Below, one piece after another: positions 1 through 6,699 of a DNA stretch of 20,277 nucleotides (positions are counted from its first letter, which is position 1; each line of letters starts with the position of its first letter). The notes below the pieces were generated by a model, which made no database searches, had not been told where the DNA came from, and saw nothing but the letters and a program-made list of their open reading frames with translations. This stretch comes from Pseudomonadota bacterium (lineage in GTDB: Bacteria; Pseudomonadota; Gammaproteobacteria; Xanthomonadales; Xanthomonadaceae). The stretch is from positions 1 to 20,277 of the forward strand of contig JAEWJB010000130.1 of the NCBI GenBank assembly GCA_023386795.1, written 5' to 3'. Position numbers and translations under genes: made by a program.

Positions 1-2771
1 AGAAAGCCACGGCTGATGCACTGGGCGGTGGTGCCAAGGTCAACCCGGATGGCTCGGTCACCGGCCCGACCTACACCGTGGGCGGCAAGACGGTGAACAA
101 CGTCGGCGACGCGATCACGAATGTGGATGGTCGTGTCACCAACGTGGACGGCCGGGTCACCCAGCTCGGCGACCAGATCAGCAACGGCGAGATTGGCCTG
201 GTCCAGCAGGACGCGACCAGCCGCAAGATCACCGTGGCCAAGGATCGCGACGGCACCCAGGTGGACTTCACCGGTACCGCGGGTAGCCGCGTGCTGTCGG
301 GCGTCTCCAAGGGCGCGATTGCCGCCAACTCGCTGGAAGCGGTGAATGGCTCGCAGCTGTATGGCACCAACAAGACTATGGCCGATTCGCTGGGCGGCGG
401 CTCTAAGTTGAACCCGGATGGCAGCGTGAGCGGCCCGACCTACAACGTCGGTGGCAAGAGCGTGACCAATGTCGGTGATGCCATCACCAACCTGGGCGAC
501 ATGATCAACAATGTCAGCGCCGATGGCCTGGTGAAGCAGGACCTGACCACGCGTGACATCACGGTGGGCAAGGACAGCAACGGCAAGAAGATCGACCTGA
601 AGGGTACTGAAGGCGAGCGGTTGGTCACCGGCGTGGCCGATGGCGCGATCGCCAAGGACTCGAAGGACGCGGTGACGGGTGGCCAGCTGTACAACGCGGA
701 AAAGGCCACGGCCGATGCCCTGGGCGGTGGTGCCAAGGTCAACCCGGATGGCTCGGTGACTGGCCCCACTTACACCATCGGCGGCAAGACCGTCACCTCG
801 GTGGGTGATGCGCTGACCGAGGTGGATGGACGCGTCACCAATGTCGATGGCCGCGTGACGAACCTGGGCAACCAGATCACCAATGGCGAGATCGGCCTGG
901 TCAAGCAGGATCCGAGCACCAAGGCGGTGACGGTCGCCAAGGACTCCGGTGGCAAGCAGGTCGACCTGGCCGGTACCGAGGGTGAGCGTGTGCTGACCGG
1001 CGTGGCCCGCGGCACGGTGGCCAAGGACGCCAAGGATGCGGTCAACGGCGGGCAGTTGTATGACAGCCAGAAGGCCACGGCCGACGCATTGGGCGGCGGT
1101 GCGAAGGTCAACCCGGACGGCTCGGTGACCGGCCCGACCTACACCATCGGTGGCAAGACGGTGAGCAGCGTCGGCGATGCGTTGACCGAGGTCGACGGAC
1201 GCGTGACGAACGTGGATGCGCGCGTCACCCAGTTGGGCGACCAGGTCAATGGCGGCAAGGGCATCAAGTATTTCCGTGCCAACTCGTCGCTCGCCGACGC
1301 CCTCGCCACCGGCATGGACAGCGTGGCGATCGGCCCGATGGCCCATGCGCAGGCGGCGAACGCCGTTGCGTTGGGCGCGGGTGCGGTGGCCGATCGCGCC
1401 AATACCGTCTCGGTGGGTGCAGTGGGCAGCGAGCGCCAGATCGTGAACGTGGCCAAGGGCACGCAGGGCACCGACGCGGTGAACGTCTCCCAGCTCAAGG
1501 GGGTGACCGATTCGCTGGGTGGCGGTGCCCAAATCAACCCGGATGGCAGCGTGAGTGGCCCGACGTACATCGTCGGGGGCAAGACGGTGACCAACGTGGG
1601 TGACGCGATCACTCGACTGGGCGACCAGATCACCAACGTCAACGGCGAGGGCCTGGTCAAGCAGGACGCCACCAGCCGCAACATCGCGGTGGCCGCGCAG
1701 ACCGATGGCAAGCGGGTGGATTTCCGCGGGACGCAGGGTGATCGCGTGCTGGCGGGTGTCGCCAACGGCGCGGTGGGCGAGGGTTCGAACGAAGCAGTGA
1801 ACGGTGCGCAGCTGCATGCGGTCGCCAAGTCCGTGGCCGATGGGCTGGGCGGTGGCGCGCAGGTCAATCCGGACGGCTCGGTGACCGGCCCGACCTACAA
1901 CGTCGGCGGCAAGACGGTGAACAACGCCGGCGATGCCATCACCAACCTCGATGGTCGCGTGACCCATAACACGCAGGCGATCAAGGACATCACCGAGGGC
2001 AAGGGCGTGAAGTACTTCCACGCCAATTCCTCCGGCGCGGACTCGGTTGCTTCCGGTGCCGAATCGGTAGCGGCGGGTTCGGCGGCCCATGCCAGCGGCG
2101 CAGGCAGCGTGGCGGTCGGTCAGGGCGCGCAAGCGCAGGCCGACAACAGCGTTGCCCTGGGTGCAGGCTCGGTGGCCGACAAGGCCGATACGGTGTCGGT
2201 GGGCAGTGCGGGCCACGAACGCGCGGTCAGCCACGTCGCGGCGGGTCGGGCGGATACCGATGCGGTCAACGTTTCGCAGCTGAAGAACTCGCAGGCCGGT
2301 TCGATCCGCTACGACGCGCCTGCCCCGGGCGCTGCGCCGGACTACGGCACGTTGACCCTCGGCGGCCCGGGCGGCACAGGCTCCACGGTGGTGCGCAACG
2401 TCGCGGCCGGCAAGGCGCCGACCGATGCGGTGAACGTGCAGCAGCTGCAGGACGGCATGGCGCAGACGCTGGGCAAGGCCAACGGCTACACCGACAGCCG
2501 CTTCCAGCAAGTCAAGGAAGACGCTTGGGTGGCACGTCGCGAGGCCCGCGGCGGCACTGCCGCGGCGATGGCGATGGCCGGCATGCCGCAGGCGTACCTG
2601 CCGGGCGCCAACATGCTCTCGGCCGGCGTGGGCAGCTTCCAGGGTGAAGCGGCGATGGCGGTGGGCCTGTCGGGTGTCACCGACAACGGTCGCTACGTCT
2701 ACAAGGCGCAGGCCAGCGGCAACACCAGCGGCGAATTCGGCTTCTCGGTCGGCGCGGGCATCCAGTGGTAA
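1..2771 (+). CDS. Trimeric autotransporter adhesin (YadA/XadA-like), C-terminal part, 5' end outside window
   Basis: The frame is open from the first base (codons begin at base 3) and gives about 922 residues, so the N-terminus and signal peptide lie upstream. Surface-exposed homotrimeric adhesins of this family (type Vc secretion) bind host or abiotic surfaces. Visible modules are repeated stalk units with neck motifs (DAVNGxQL), an FGG-like insertion (LGGG, then PTY, GG and VGDA) and VDGRVTN heptads. Two connectors of HANS type (KYFRANSS near 1270, KYFHANSS near 2010) each lead into YadA-like head repeats (VALGAGAVAD, VALGAGSVAD) and a DAVNVSQL neck. A final neck near 2425 leads into the outer-membrane anchor from about base 2470, ending in Ile-Gln-Trp. 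An aromatic last residue is usual for such anchors. The next gene, 68 bases on, encodes a likely partner. Family assignment is very secure; the ligand cannot be told. Confidence 0.95.
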   Translation, partial: KATADALGGGAKVNPDGSVTGPTYTVGGKTVNNVGDAITNVDGRVTNVDGRVTQLGDQISNGEIGLVQQDATSRKITVAKDRDGTQVDFTGTAGSRVLSGVSKGAIAANSLEAVNGSQLYGTNKTMADSLGGGSKLNPDGSVSGPTYNVGGKSVTNVGDAITNLGDMINNVSADGLVKQDLTTRDITVGKDSNGKKIDLKGTEGERLVTGVADGAIAKDSKDAVTGGQLYNAEKATADALGGGAKVNPDGSVTGPTYTIGGKTVTSVGDALTEVDGRVTNVDGRVTNLGNQITNGEIGLVKQDPSTKAVTVAKDSGGKQVDLAGTEGERVLTGVARGTVAKDAKDAVNGGQLYDSQKATADALGGGAKVNPDGSVTGPTYTIGGKTVSSVGDALTEVDGRVTNVDARVTQLGDQVNGGKGIKYFRANSSLADALATGMDSVAIGPMAHAQAANAVALGAGAVADRANTVSVGAVGSERQIVNVAKGTQGTDAVNVSQLKGVTDSLGGGAQINPDGSVSGPTYIVGGKTVTNVGDAITRLGDQITNVNGEGLVKQDATSRNIAVAAQTDGKRVDFRGTQGDRVLAGVANGAVGEGSNEAVNGAQLHAVAKSVADGLGGGAQVNPDGSVTGPTYNVGGKTVNNAGDAITNLDGRVTHNTQAIKDITEGKGVKYFHANSSGADSVASGAESVAAGSAAHASGAGSVAVGQGAQAQADNSVALGAGSVADKADTVSVGSAGHERAVSHVAAGRADTDAVNVSQLKNSQAGSIRYDAPAPGAAPDYGTLTLGGPGGTGSTVVRNVAAGKAPTDAVNVQQLQDGMAQTLGKANGYTDSRFQQVKEDAWVARREARGGTAAAMAMAGMPQAYLPGANMLSAGVGSFQGEAAMAVGLSGVTDNGRYVYKAQASGNTSGEFGFSVGAGIQW
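21..1940 (+). repeat. Six tandem stalk modules inside the adhesin gene
   Basis: The LGGG motif codon recurs at bases 21, 390, 720, 1089, 1515 and 1845. The spacings are 369, 330, 369, 426 and 330 bases, all multiples of three. The 39-base difference between the 330 and 369 forms corresponds to a 13-residue VDGRVTNVDGRVT heptad insertion. The 426-base unit instead carries a HANS connector and a head module. Parts are nearly identical at DNA level, for example around 33-58 and 732-757. Such repeats can recombine and change stalk length. Confidence 0.9.
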
Positions 2772-2779
2772 TCCCGGCA

Positions 2780-2811
2780 CCCGGATGGCGGCGTTCGCGC
2801 CGTCGTCCGGG
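2780..2811 (+). other. Strong intergenic hairpin between adhesin and partner gene
   Basis: Bases 2780-2793 can pair with 2798-2811: a 14-base-pair stem with two G-U wobbles closing a TTCG loop. It starts 8 bases after the adhesin stop and ends 28 bases before the next start codon. No T-run follows, so it is not a classic terminator. It could protect the upstream mRNA, be a processing site, or lower expression of the downstream gene; this is inference. Confidence 0.6.
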
Positions 2812-2839
2812 ACCGGACGGACATCTCAAGGAACTCACA

Positions 2840-3688
2840 ATGATCATCAAGAAGAAAATCGTCCTGCTCGCATTGCTCGCTCCGGTACTGGCCGGTGTCG
2901 GTTGCACGACCTCGGTGAGTCGCGGCCTGGCCAAGGATGGCTCGGCTTCCGAACTCGTCTTCCCCGACGAAAGCCACATGGTGGTGAAGGGGGGCACGGT
3001 TCCGGCAGTGGAGCAGCTGCGTCCGCTGGCGACCGGCATGACCAAGCCACAACTGCGGGCACTCGTCGGTTCGCCGCATTTTCGCGAAGGATATTCGGCG
3101 CGCGAGTGGGACTACCTGTTCCAGCTGAAGGATGCAGCGGGCACGCCGGTGCGATGCCGCTTCAAGGTGCTGTTCGATTCGCAGGAAATCGCCCGAAACA
3201 TGTATTGGGCGCCGAGCGAATGCGCGCGCCTGCTCGCCACCGCGCCGGTGGCGGCGGCCGCGCCGGCGTCGAATCCGGCACCGGCAGTGTCGGTGCCATC
3301 ATCGCGCCAGTTCGCGCTGCAGGCCGATGCGCTGTTCGCCTTCGGCAAATGGTCCGAAAGCGACATGGGCAGTGCAGGGCGCCAGCGGCTGCAGCAGATC
3401 GCCGCCGAACTGCTGCGGGGTGCCGAAGGCATCCGCGACGTGCAGGTGAACGGGTACGCCGATCGTATTGGCGATGACACCGCCAACCAATGGCTGTCGC
3501 AGCGTCGCGCGGAAACGGTGCGCAATGTGCTGATCGCGTATGGCCTGCCGGCCGAAGCAGTCAGCGCGCACGGGCGGGGAGAGTCGCAGTCGCTCACCGA
3601 TTGCAGTGCGTCGCTGTCGCGGGCGGCGCTGGTGGCCTGCCTGGCACCGGATCGTCGCGTGGAGATCGTGGCCCGTCCGGCGGCCTGA
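2840..3688 (+). CDS. TpgA-like lipoprotein: BamE/SmpA-like domain fused to OmpA-like peptidoglycan-binding domain
   Basis: The 282-residue protein starts at ATG 2840, with AAGGA eight bases upstream; an in-frame start at 2765 would lack a signal sequence. A basic start (MIIKKK) and hydrophobic stretch end in GVGC, so Cys22 is a probable lipid attachment site, although the residue at -3 is Gly rather than Leu. Residues about 55-130 resemble the BamE/SmpA-OmlA fold (VEQLRPLATGMTKPQL, VGSP, WDYLF). An Ala/Pro linker leads to an OmpA C-terminal domain at about 158-280, with the expected peptidoglycan-contact Asp208 (GYADRIG) and Arg223 (LSQRRAETV). Two late cysteines, 255 and 267, may form a disulfide. 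This architecture behind a trimeric autotransporter gene resembles TpgA of Acinetobacter Tol 5, which binds both the AtaA anchor and peptidoglycan. The domains are clear; the partner role is inferred from the context. Confidence 0.88.
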   Translation: MIIKKKIVLLALLAPVLAGVGCTTSVSRGLAKDGSASELVFPDESHMVVKGGTVPAVEQLRPLATGMTKPQLRALVGSPHFREGYSAREWDYLFQLKDAAGTPVRCRFKVLFDSQEIARNMYWAPSECARLLATAPVAAAAPASNPAPAVSVPSSRQFALQADALFAFGKWSESDMGSAGRQRLQQIAAELLRGAEGIRDVQVNGYADRIGDDTANQWLSQRRAETVRNVLIAYGLPAEAVSAHGRGESQSLTDCSASLSRAALVACLAPDRRVEIVARPAA

Positions 3689-3713
3689 TCAACCTACGGG
3701 TCATCGGGATGAA

Positions 3714-3746
3714 GGGTGCGACGGCCGAGGCTCTCGCACCCTTTTT
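3714..3746 (+). terminator. Intrinsic terminator of the adhesin operon
   Basis: A perfect 8-base-pair stem (GGGTGCGA at 3714-3721 with TCGCACCC at 3734-3741) with a 12-base loop is followed by five Ts. It lies 25 bases after the stop of the TpgA-like gene and just before the stop of the convergent HNH gene. Confidence 0.85.
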
Positions 3747-3751
3747 CGTCA

Positions 3752-4405
3752 CTAAGCCAGCAGCTTGGATCTCTTCGGCAGCTGGTTGCGCAGGAAGGCC
3801 ATCTGGTCGGCGAGGATGTGGCGGTTGGACAGGATCAAGTGCTCGATCCAGCTTGGCCGGTACGGCACCGCCAGCAGCGGCATGCCGGCCTGTTGCGGTG
3901 TGCGGTTGCTCTTGCGCGAGTTGCAGTGGAAGCACGCGGTGACCACGTTCTCCCAGGTATCGCGGCCCCCCTTGGACACCGGCATCACGTGGTCGCGCGT
4001 GAGGTGGGGCCGGCTGAATTGCTGGCCGCAGTACAGGCACAGCTGCGCGTCGCGCGCGAACAACGCGGTGTTGGTGAGGGTGGGCGTGGGATCCAGTGCC
4101 CGCGAGCGCGCGTGGCCGCGCGCGGCGATGATTGGGTGCAGGTCGAGCACGCTGCGTTCGCCGGTCAACCGGCACGTGCCGCCGTGGATCTGCAGGCAGG
4201 GGTCGCCGAGCGTCCAGGACACCGCGTCGCGCGCATAGAGGCAGGCGGCGTCCTGCCAGTTGATCCAGTCCAGTACGCGCCCGTGCGAATCAAGCGACAG
4301 CATGCGCGGCACGGTGCGGGGAAAGGCCGCAAGGGATGACTCGAGGACCGGGGCCGGGTCGACTCCGGTGTCGATCAGATCACGTGTGTAAGTGTCTGTC
4401 TCCAT
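3752..4405 (-). CDS. HNH endonuclease family protein
   Basis: A 217-residue protein with a complete HNH core: a zinc-knuckle pair C123-x-x-C126 (CLYCG), the catalytic RDHVMP motif (Asp138, His139), SKGG, the mid-motif Asn153 in WENVV, and the second pair C158 and C161 in ACFHCNSRK. HNH proteins of this compact type cut DNA, usually as nickases or restriction-like enzymes; the substrate here is unknown. The N-terminal 115 residues (VLDWINWQDAACLYARD) look like a separate conserved region I cannot name. The start is at 4405, without a clear ribosome-binding site. A promoter with its -10 box 11 bases upstream suggests a very short leader. An alternative start is Met35. It lies downstream of a second, Mrr-like nuclease on the same strand, with a 93-base gap. 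No methyltransferase is nearby, so a restriction-modification role is not supported. Confidence 0.9.
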   Translation of the reverse strand: METDTYTRDLIDTGVDPAPVLESSLAAFPRTVPRMLSLDSHGRVLDWINWQDAACLYARDAVSWTLGDPCLQIHGGTCRLTGERSVLDLHPIIAARGHARSRALDPTPTLTNTALFARDAQLCLYCGQQFSRPHLTRDHVMPVSKGGRDTWENVVTACFHCNSRKSNRTPQQAGMPLLAVPYRPSWIEHLILSNRHILADQMAFLRNQLPKRSKLLA

Positions 4406-4416
4406 CGGGAAGACAG

Positions 4417-4445
4417 CTTATACCCGATTGTTGACAGTTTGTGTA
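4417..4445 (-). promoter_or_regulatory. Candidate sigma-70 promoter of the HNH gene
   Basis: On the minus strand TACACA (4445-4440) and TATAAG (4422-4417) are separated by 17 bases, matching 4/6 and 5/6 of the consensus. The -10 box ends 11 bases before the ATG, so the transcript would be nearly leaderless, in agreement with the missing ribosome-binding site. Confidence 0.45.
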
Positions 4446-4498
4446 TCGCATCGCGCAAGCAGCGTTTCCGCGATGGGTGCAAACCGCCCCTGCGGCGA

Positions 4499-5476
4499 TC
4501 AGATCGTGTGGCACTGTCGCCAGCGCACCGGCTCGGACACACCCGGGCGCGGGTTGAGCTGGATGCGCACCGTGCGCAGCACCGGGTAGCGTTCCACCTC
4601 CCGGCATATCAGCGGCCACGCGGTCTCGTCGTCGACCTGGCGGTCCACGGCCAGCGTGAGGCGTGTCAGCCAGATCCCGCGCGTGATGCCCGGTGTCTGT
4701 GCCAGTGCGCGCGACACCGAGGCCTGGTAGCGGTCCAGCGTGGCGGGGTCCGGTTCGGCGAACGCGGCATCCGAGGTGTCGCCGCCCGGCGCAGCCTGCG
4801 GCTGCGTTGCCGGCGTGGCCGGTGCCGCAGCCGGCGTGGCCGGGGCAGTCGCCGCGATGGCCGGCGCCGAAGCGGTGGGTGGGTGCGAGGACAGGTACCC
4901 CAGGCCGACCAGCAACCCCAGCGTCAGCGACGCCAGCGCCGCGATTCCGGTATGCCGCTGCGCACGGCGACGCGCCGCATGCACGATCCGGTTCTCGGTT
5001 TCCGCCGCCAGGTAGGGCTTGAGCATCGGCCAGATGCGCCGGCCGTCGAGGATCTCGACATGCTGGCGTTCGGCGGCAGCGAGCCCTTCGCGTTCGACGA
5101 TGCCTTCGGTGATCAGCACGCCGCCTTGCGCGCCGGCCAGCCGCAGCGCGGTACCCAACTCGTTCACTGCCGCCGCGCCGATGCGGTATGCGCGCCCGTG
5201 CTTGCAGGAAACCATCCAGGGCGCGCCTTCCTCGCCGCGCATCAGGAAGTCGCTTCGCGGGAGGCCGTCCTCAGTGGGTTGGGCGACCATGTGCCAGCCG
5301 CGCCCGTCCTGCAGGGCGCGACGGATGATCTCGGAAAACTCCCGCCAGTGCAGGCTGGCCAGCGCGGCCAGGCCGGCACGCGTCTCGTCGCGGCGCCGGC
5401 GGACCCACCACAGGTACACGGTGGCGGCGCTCCAGACCACGACGGCCAACAGCAAGGCAAGAATCCAGGAAAACAT
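4499..5476 (-). CDS. Membrane-anchored Mrr-like restriction endonuclease-fold protein
   Basis: A 325-residue protein. Residues 3-25 form a membrane segment, followed by a basic RRRR stop. Residues about 38-155 match the Mrr-cat nuclease fold: LHWREFSEIIRRAL, then SDFLMRGEE with Asp76, then WMVSCKHG with Lys92 (the variant of the D/E-x-K signature in which the acidic residue is replaced, here SCK), and GGVLITEG. A second membrane segment (about 178-196), an Ala/Pro-rich linker (200-240) and an 85-residue C-terminal region of unknown type follow. Mrr-type enzymes cut modified DNA, but membrane-tethered relatives are poorly characterised. The topology predicts the nuclease domain on the cytoplasmic face between the two segments. 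The start has no strong ribosome-binding site. The fold is likely; activity and target are unknown. Confidence 0.82.
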   Translation of the reverse strand: MFSWILALLLAVVVWSAATVYLWWVRRRRDETRAGLAALASLHWREFSEIIRRALQDGRGWHMVAQPTEDGLPRSDFLMRGEEGAPWMVSCKHGRAYRIGAAAVNELGTALRLAGAQGGVLITEGIVEREGLAAAERQHVEILDGRRIWPMLKPYLAAETENRIVHAARRRAQRHTGIAALASLTLGLLVGLGYLSSHPPTASAPAIAATAPATPAAAPATPATQPQAAPGGDTSDAAFAEPDPATLDRYQASVSRALAQTPGITRGIWLTRLTLAVDRQVDDETAWPLICREVERYPVLRTVRIQLNPRPGVSEPVRWRQCHTI

Positions 5477-5588
5477 TGAACACCCGAAGATGGAACGAGG
5501 CCACGGCGCCGCAGTCTATATCGGCGCCTCTCGGGCGATCATAAGGCCGGCATTCGTCGAAGCGGTGTCCGATGGCCGGATATGCAAA

Positions 5589-5649
5589 GCCCGCCAGTCC
5601 GAAGCCGAAAGGGGAGGGAAGCAAACGGCGTTCTGATGGACTGGCGGGC
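5589..5649. repeat. Long-looped 12-base inverted repeat downstream of the phasin gene
   Basis: GCCCGCCAGTCC at 5589-5600 is exactly matched by its reverse complement at 5638-5649, with 37 bases between the arms. Read on the minus strand the second arm is followed by only TTTGC, so a terminator is possible but weak. It could equally be a remnant of a dispersed palindromic repeat. Confidence 0.5.
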
Positions 5650-5704
5650 CACCCGATTGTCGGCAAGTTGATGTTGCTTTGCAACAATCCGGGCCTGTTC
5701 GGGG

Positions 5705-5723
5705 TCCCGGATTTGATCCGGGA
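5705..5723. terminator. Compact hairpin just after the phasin stop
   Basis: TCCCGGAT (5705-5712) and ATCCGGGA (5716-5723) form a perfect 8-base-pair stem with a 3-base loop, four bases beyond the phasin stop on the minus strand. No T-run follows on either strand, so termination is uncertain; 3'-end protection is equally possible. Confidence 0.4.
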
Positions 5724-5727
5724 AGAT

Positions 5728-6237
5728 TCAATCCGCCTCGGTATCCGGATCCGTCGGGCCGCGGGCCACCCGCTCGGCCGCGCTCAGGCGCGACACTTGG
5801 TTGCGCAGTTGCGACACCTGCCTGCGCAGCGCGTCGATTTCCTCGCGTTCGGGTATCTCCAGACGGCGCAGCGCGCTGCGCAGCCGGTCGTCGAAGGCTC
5901 GCTCGATGCGACCCCAGCCGGCCGCCGCGCTGTCGCGCGCCTCGTCGAACCGGCTGCGGAATTCATCGCGTACTTCGTCGACCTGTTCTTCGGTGCGGCG
6001 GCGGCCTTCGCGCTCGACCTCCGCCCCCTCCTGCACGAGGCTGTCGAATAGCCGGCTACCTTCGGCCTGTGCGCGCTGCAGCGCCCCAAGTCCGGCCCAC
6101 CACACGTTCTGCGCGGAGGTGCCCAGGCGGCGTGACCACTGCTCGGCCTGTGCCTGGAAGCTCTCGGTGCTGTCGTCGTCCGGCGTACCGGCCCCGCCAC
6201 GACGATTGCGATGCTGGTTCGGTTGTGCGCTGGTCAT
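5728..6237 (-). CDS. Phasin family protein (polyhydroxyalkanoate granule-associated)
   Basis: A 169-residue protein, very rich in charged residues, with no signal peptide or membrane segment. Residues about 42-75 (WWAGLGALQRAQ, EGSRLFDSLVQEG) match the phasin family of PhaF/PhaI type, which coats polyhydroxyalkanoate granules. A long amphipathic helix follows (75-125), then a short leucine/valine heptad coiled coil (IDALRRQVSQLRNQVSRL, about 134-151), the usual oligomerisation region. The start at 6237 has GGGAG six bases upstream; the frame stays open further upstream but lacks phasin-like sequence. The polyhydroxyalkanoate-system protein gene lies 80 bases upstream on the same strand. No synthase gene is in the window. 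Family call secure; granule association rests on the family. Confidence 0.9.
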   Translation of the reverse strand: MTSAQPNQHRNRRGGAGTPDDDSTESFQAQAEQWSRRLGTSAQNVWWAGLGALQRAQAEGSRLFDSLVQEGAEVEREGRRRTEEQVDEVRDEFRSRFDEARDSAAAGWGRIERAFDDRLRSALRRLEIPEREEIDALRRQVSQLRNQVSRLSAAERVARGPTDPDTEAD

Positions 6238-6317
6238 GATCGACTCCCATGCGGCGATGGACAGGGCCAGCGTAGCGACGCCCCTGCATCGGCCGGGTGA
6301 AGCCGGGCGCGCGGGGC

Positions 6318-6593
6318 TTAACCGAGCTTGTCGGCCAGCACGCGGCGGATTTCCGCTTCGACCATGCCCTTCATCGCCGACAGCAGGAAGCCCAGCGAGG
6401 CAGTGACGCGGACCGCGCCCGGCAGGAGCTGGATCGCGCCGTCCACGCCACTGCCGTTGAACTGCAGGGTGTCGGCCTGCCACTGCGAACGCACGCCGAA
6501 GCGTTCGGCCAGCTTGGCGGCGACGTCCTCGATCGCCACCCGCGCCTGCTCGGGGGTCTTGCCATGTTCGTGGCGGATATCGATCTGGGACAT
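6318..6593 (-). CDS. Polyhydroxyalkanoic acid system family protein
   Basis: A 91-residue protein starting MSQIDIRHEHGKTPEQAR, typical of the small family found beside phasin and polyhydroxyalkanoate genes in gammaproteobacteria (PHA_gran_rgn type). It has an alpha/beta layout: a beta strand with IDIRHEH, a helix with ARVAIEDVAAKLAERFG, then strands containing TLQFNGSGVDG and VRVTASLGFLL, and a closing helix. No catalytic residues are evident; the biochemical role of the family is not established. GGAG lies eight bases before the ATG. It is first in a two-gene minus-strand unit with the phasin and has a plausible promoter upstream, divergent from the FHA gene. Confidence 0.88.
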   Translation of the reverse strand: MSQIDIRHEHGKTPEQARVAIEDVAAKLAERFGVRSQWQADTLQFNGSGVDGAIQLLPGAVRVTASLGFLLSAMKGMVEAEIRRVLADKLG

Positions 6594-6625
6594 GCACGGC
6601 TCCGGCGCAACGGGGAAAGGCGCGC

Positions 6626-6654
6626 ATTGTGGCGTTGCGGCCGCCGCGCTCCAA
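6626..6654 (-). promoter_or_regulatory. Candidate promoter of the polyhydroxyalkanoate-system gene pair
   Basis: On the minus strand TTGGAG (6654-6649), a 17-base spacer and CACAAT (6631-6626) give a modest sigma-70 match, followed by a GC-rich discriminator. The predicted leader is about 26 bases. Confidence 0.35.
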
Positions 6655-6683
6655 GTCCCGGCTATCTGCGGGCCGGGGCAACC

Positions 6684-6692
6684 TGCTAGGCT
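6684..6692 (+). promoter_or_regulatory. Extended -10 box immediately before the FHA gene
   Basis: TGC plus TAGGCT (6687-6692) forms an extended -10-like box. Transcription would start about seven bases later, at or next to GTG 6700, which has no ribosome-binding site. No -35 match is visible. It suggests leaderless transcription but is only sequence-based. Confidence 0.3.
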
Positions 6693-6699
6693 GCGCCGC

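Noticed and set aside
21..1940. Regular repeats that might suggest a CRISPR array or satellite
   Set aside because: All units keep one reading frame and encode adhesin stalk modules; repeat length is far above CRISPR size and there are no unique spacers of equal length.
4431..4459. Perfect TTGACA at 4431-4436 on the plus strand
   Set aside because: No -10 box at 16-18 bases downstream and no plus-strand gene follows; the minus-strand boxes around it make better sense.
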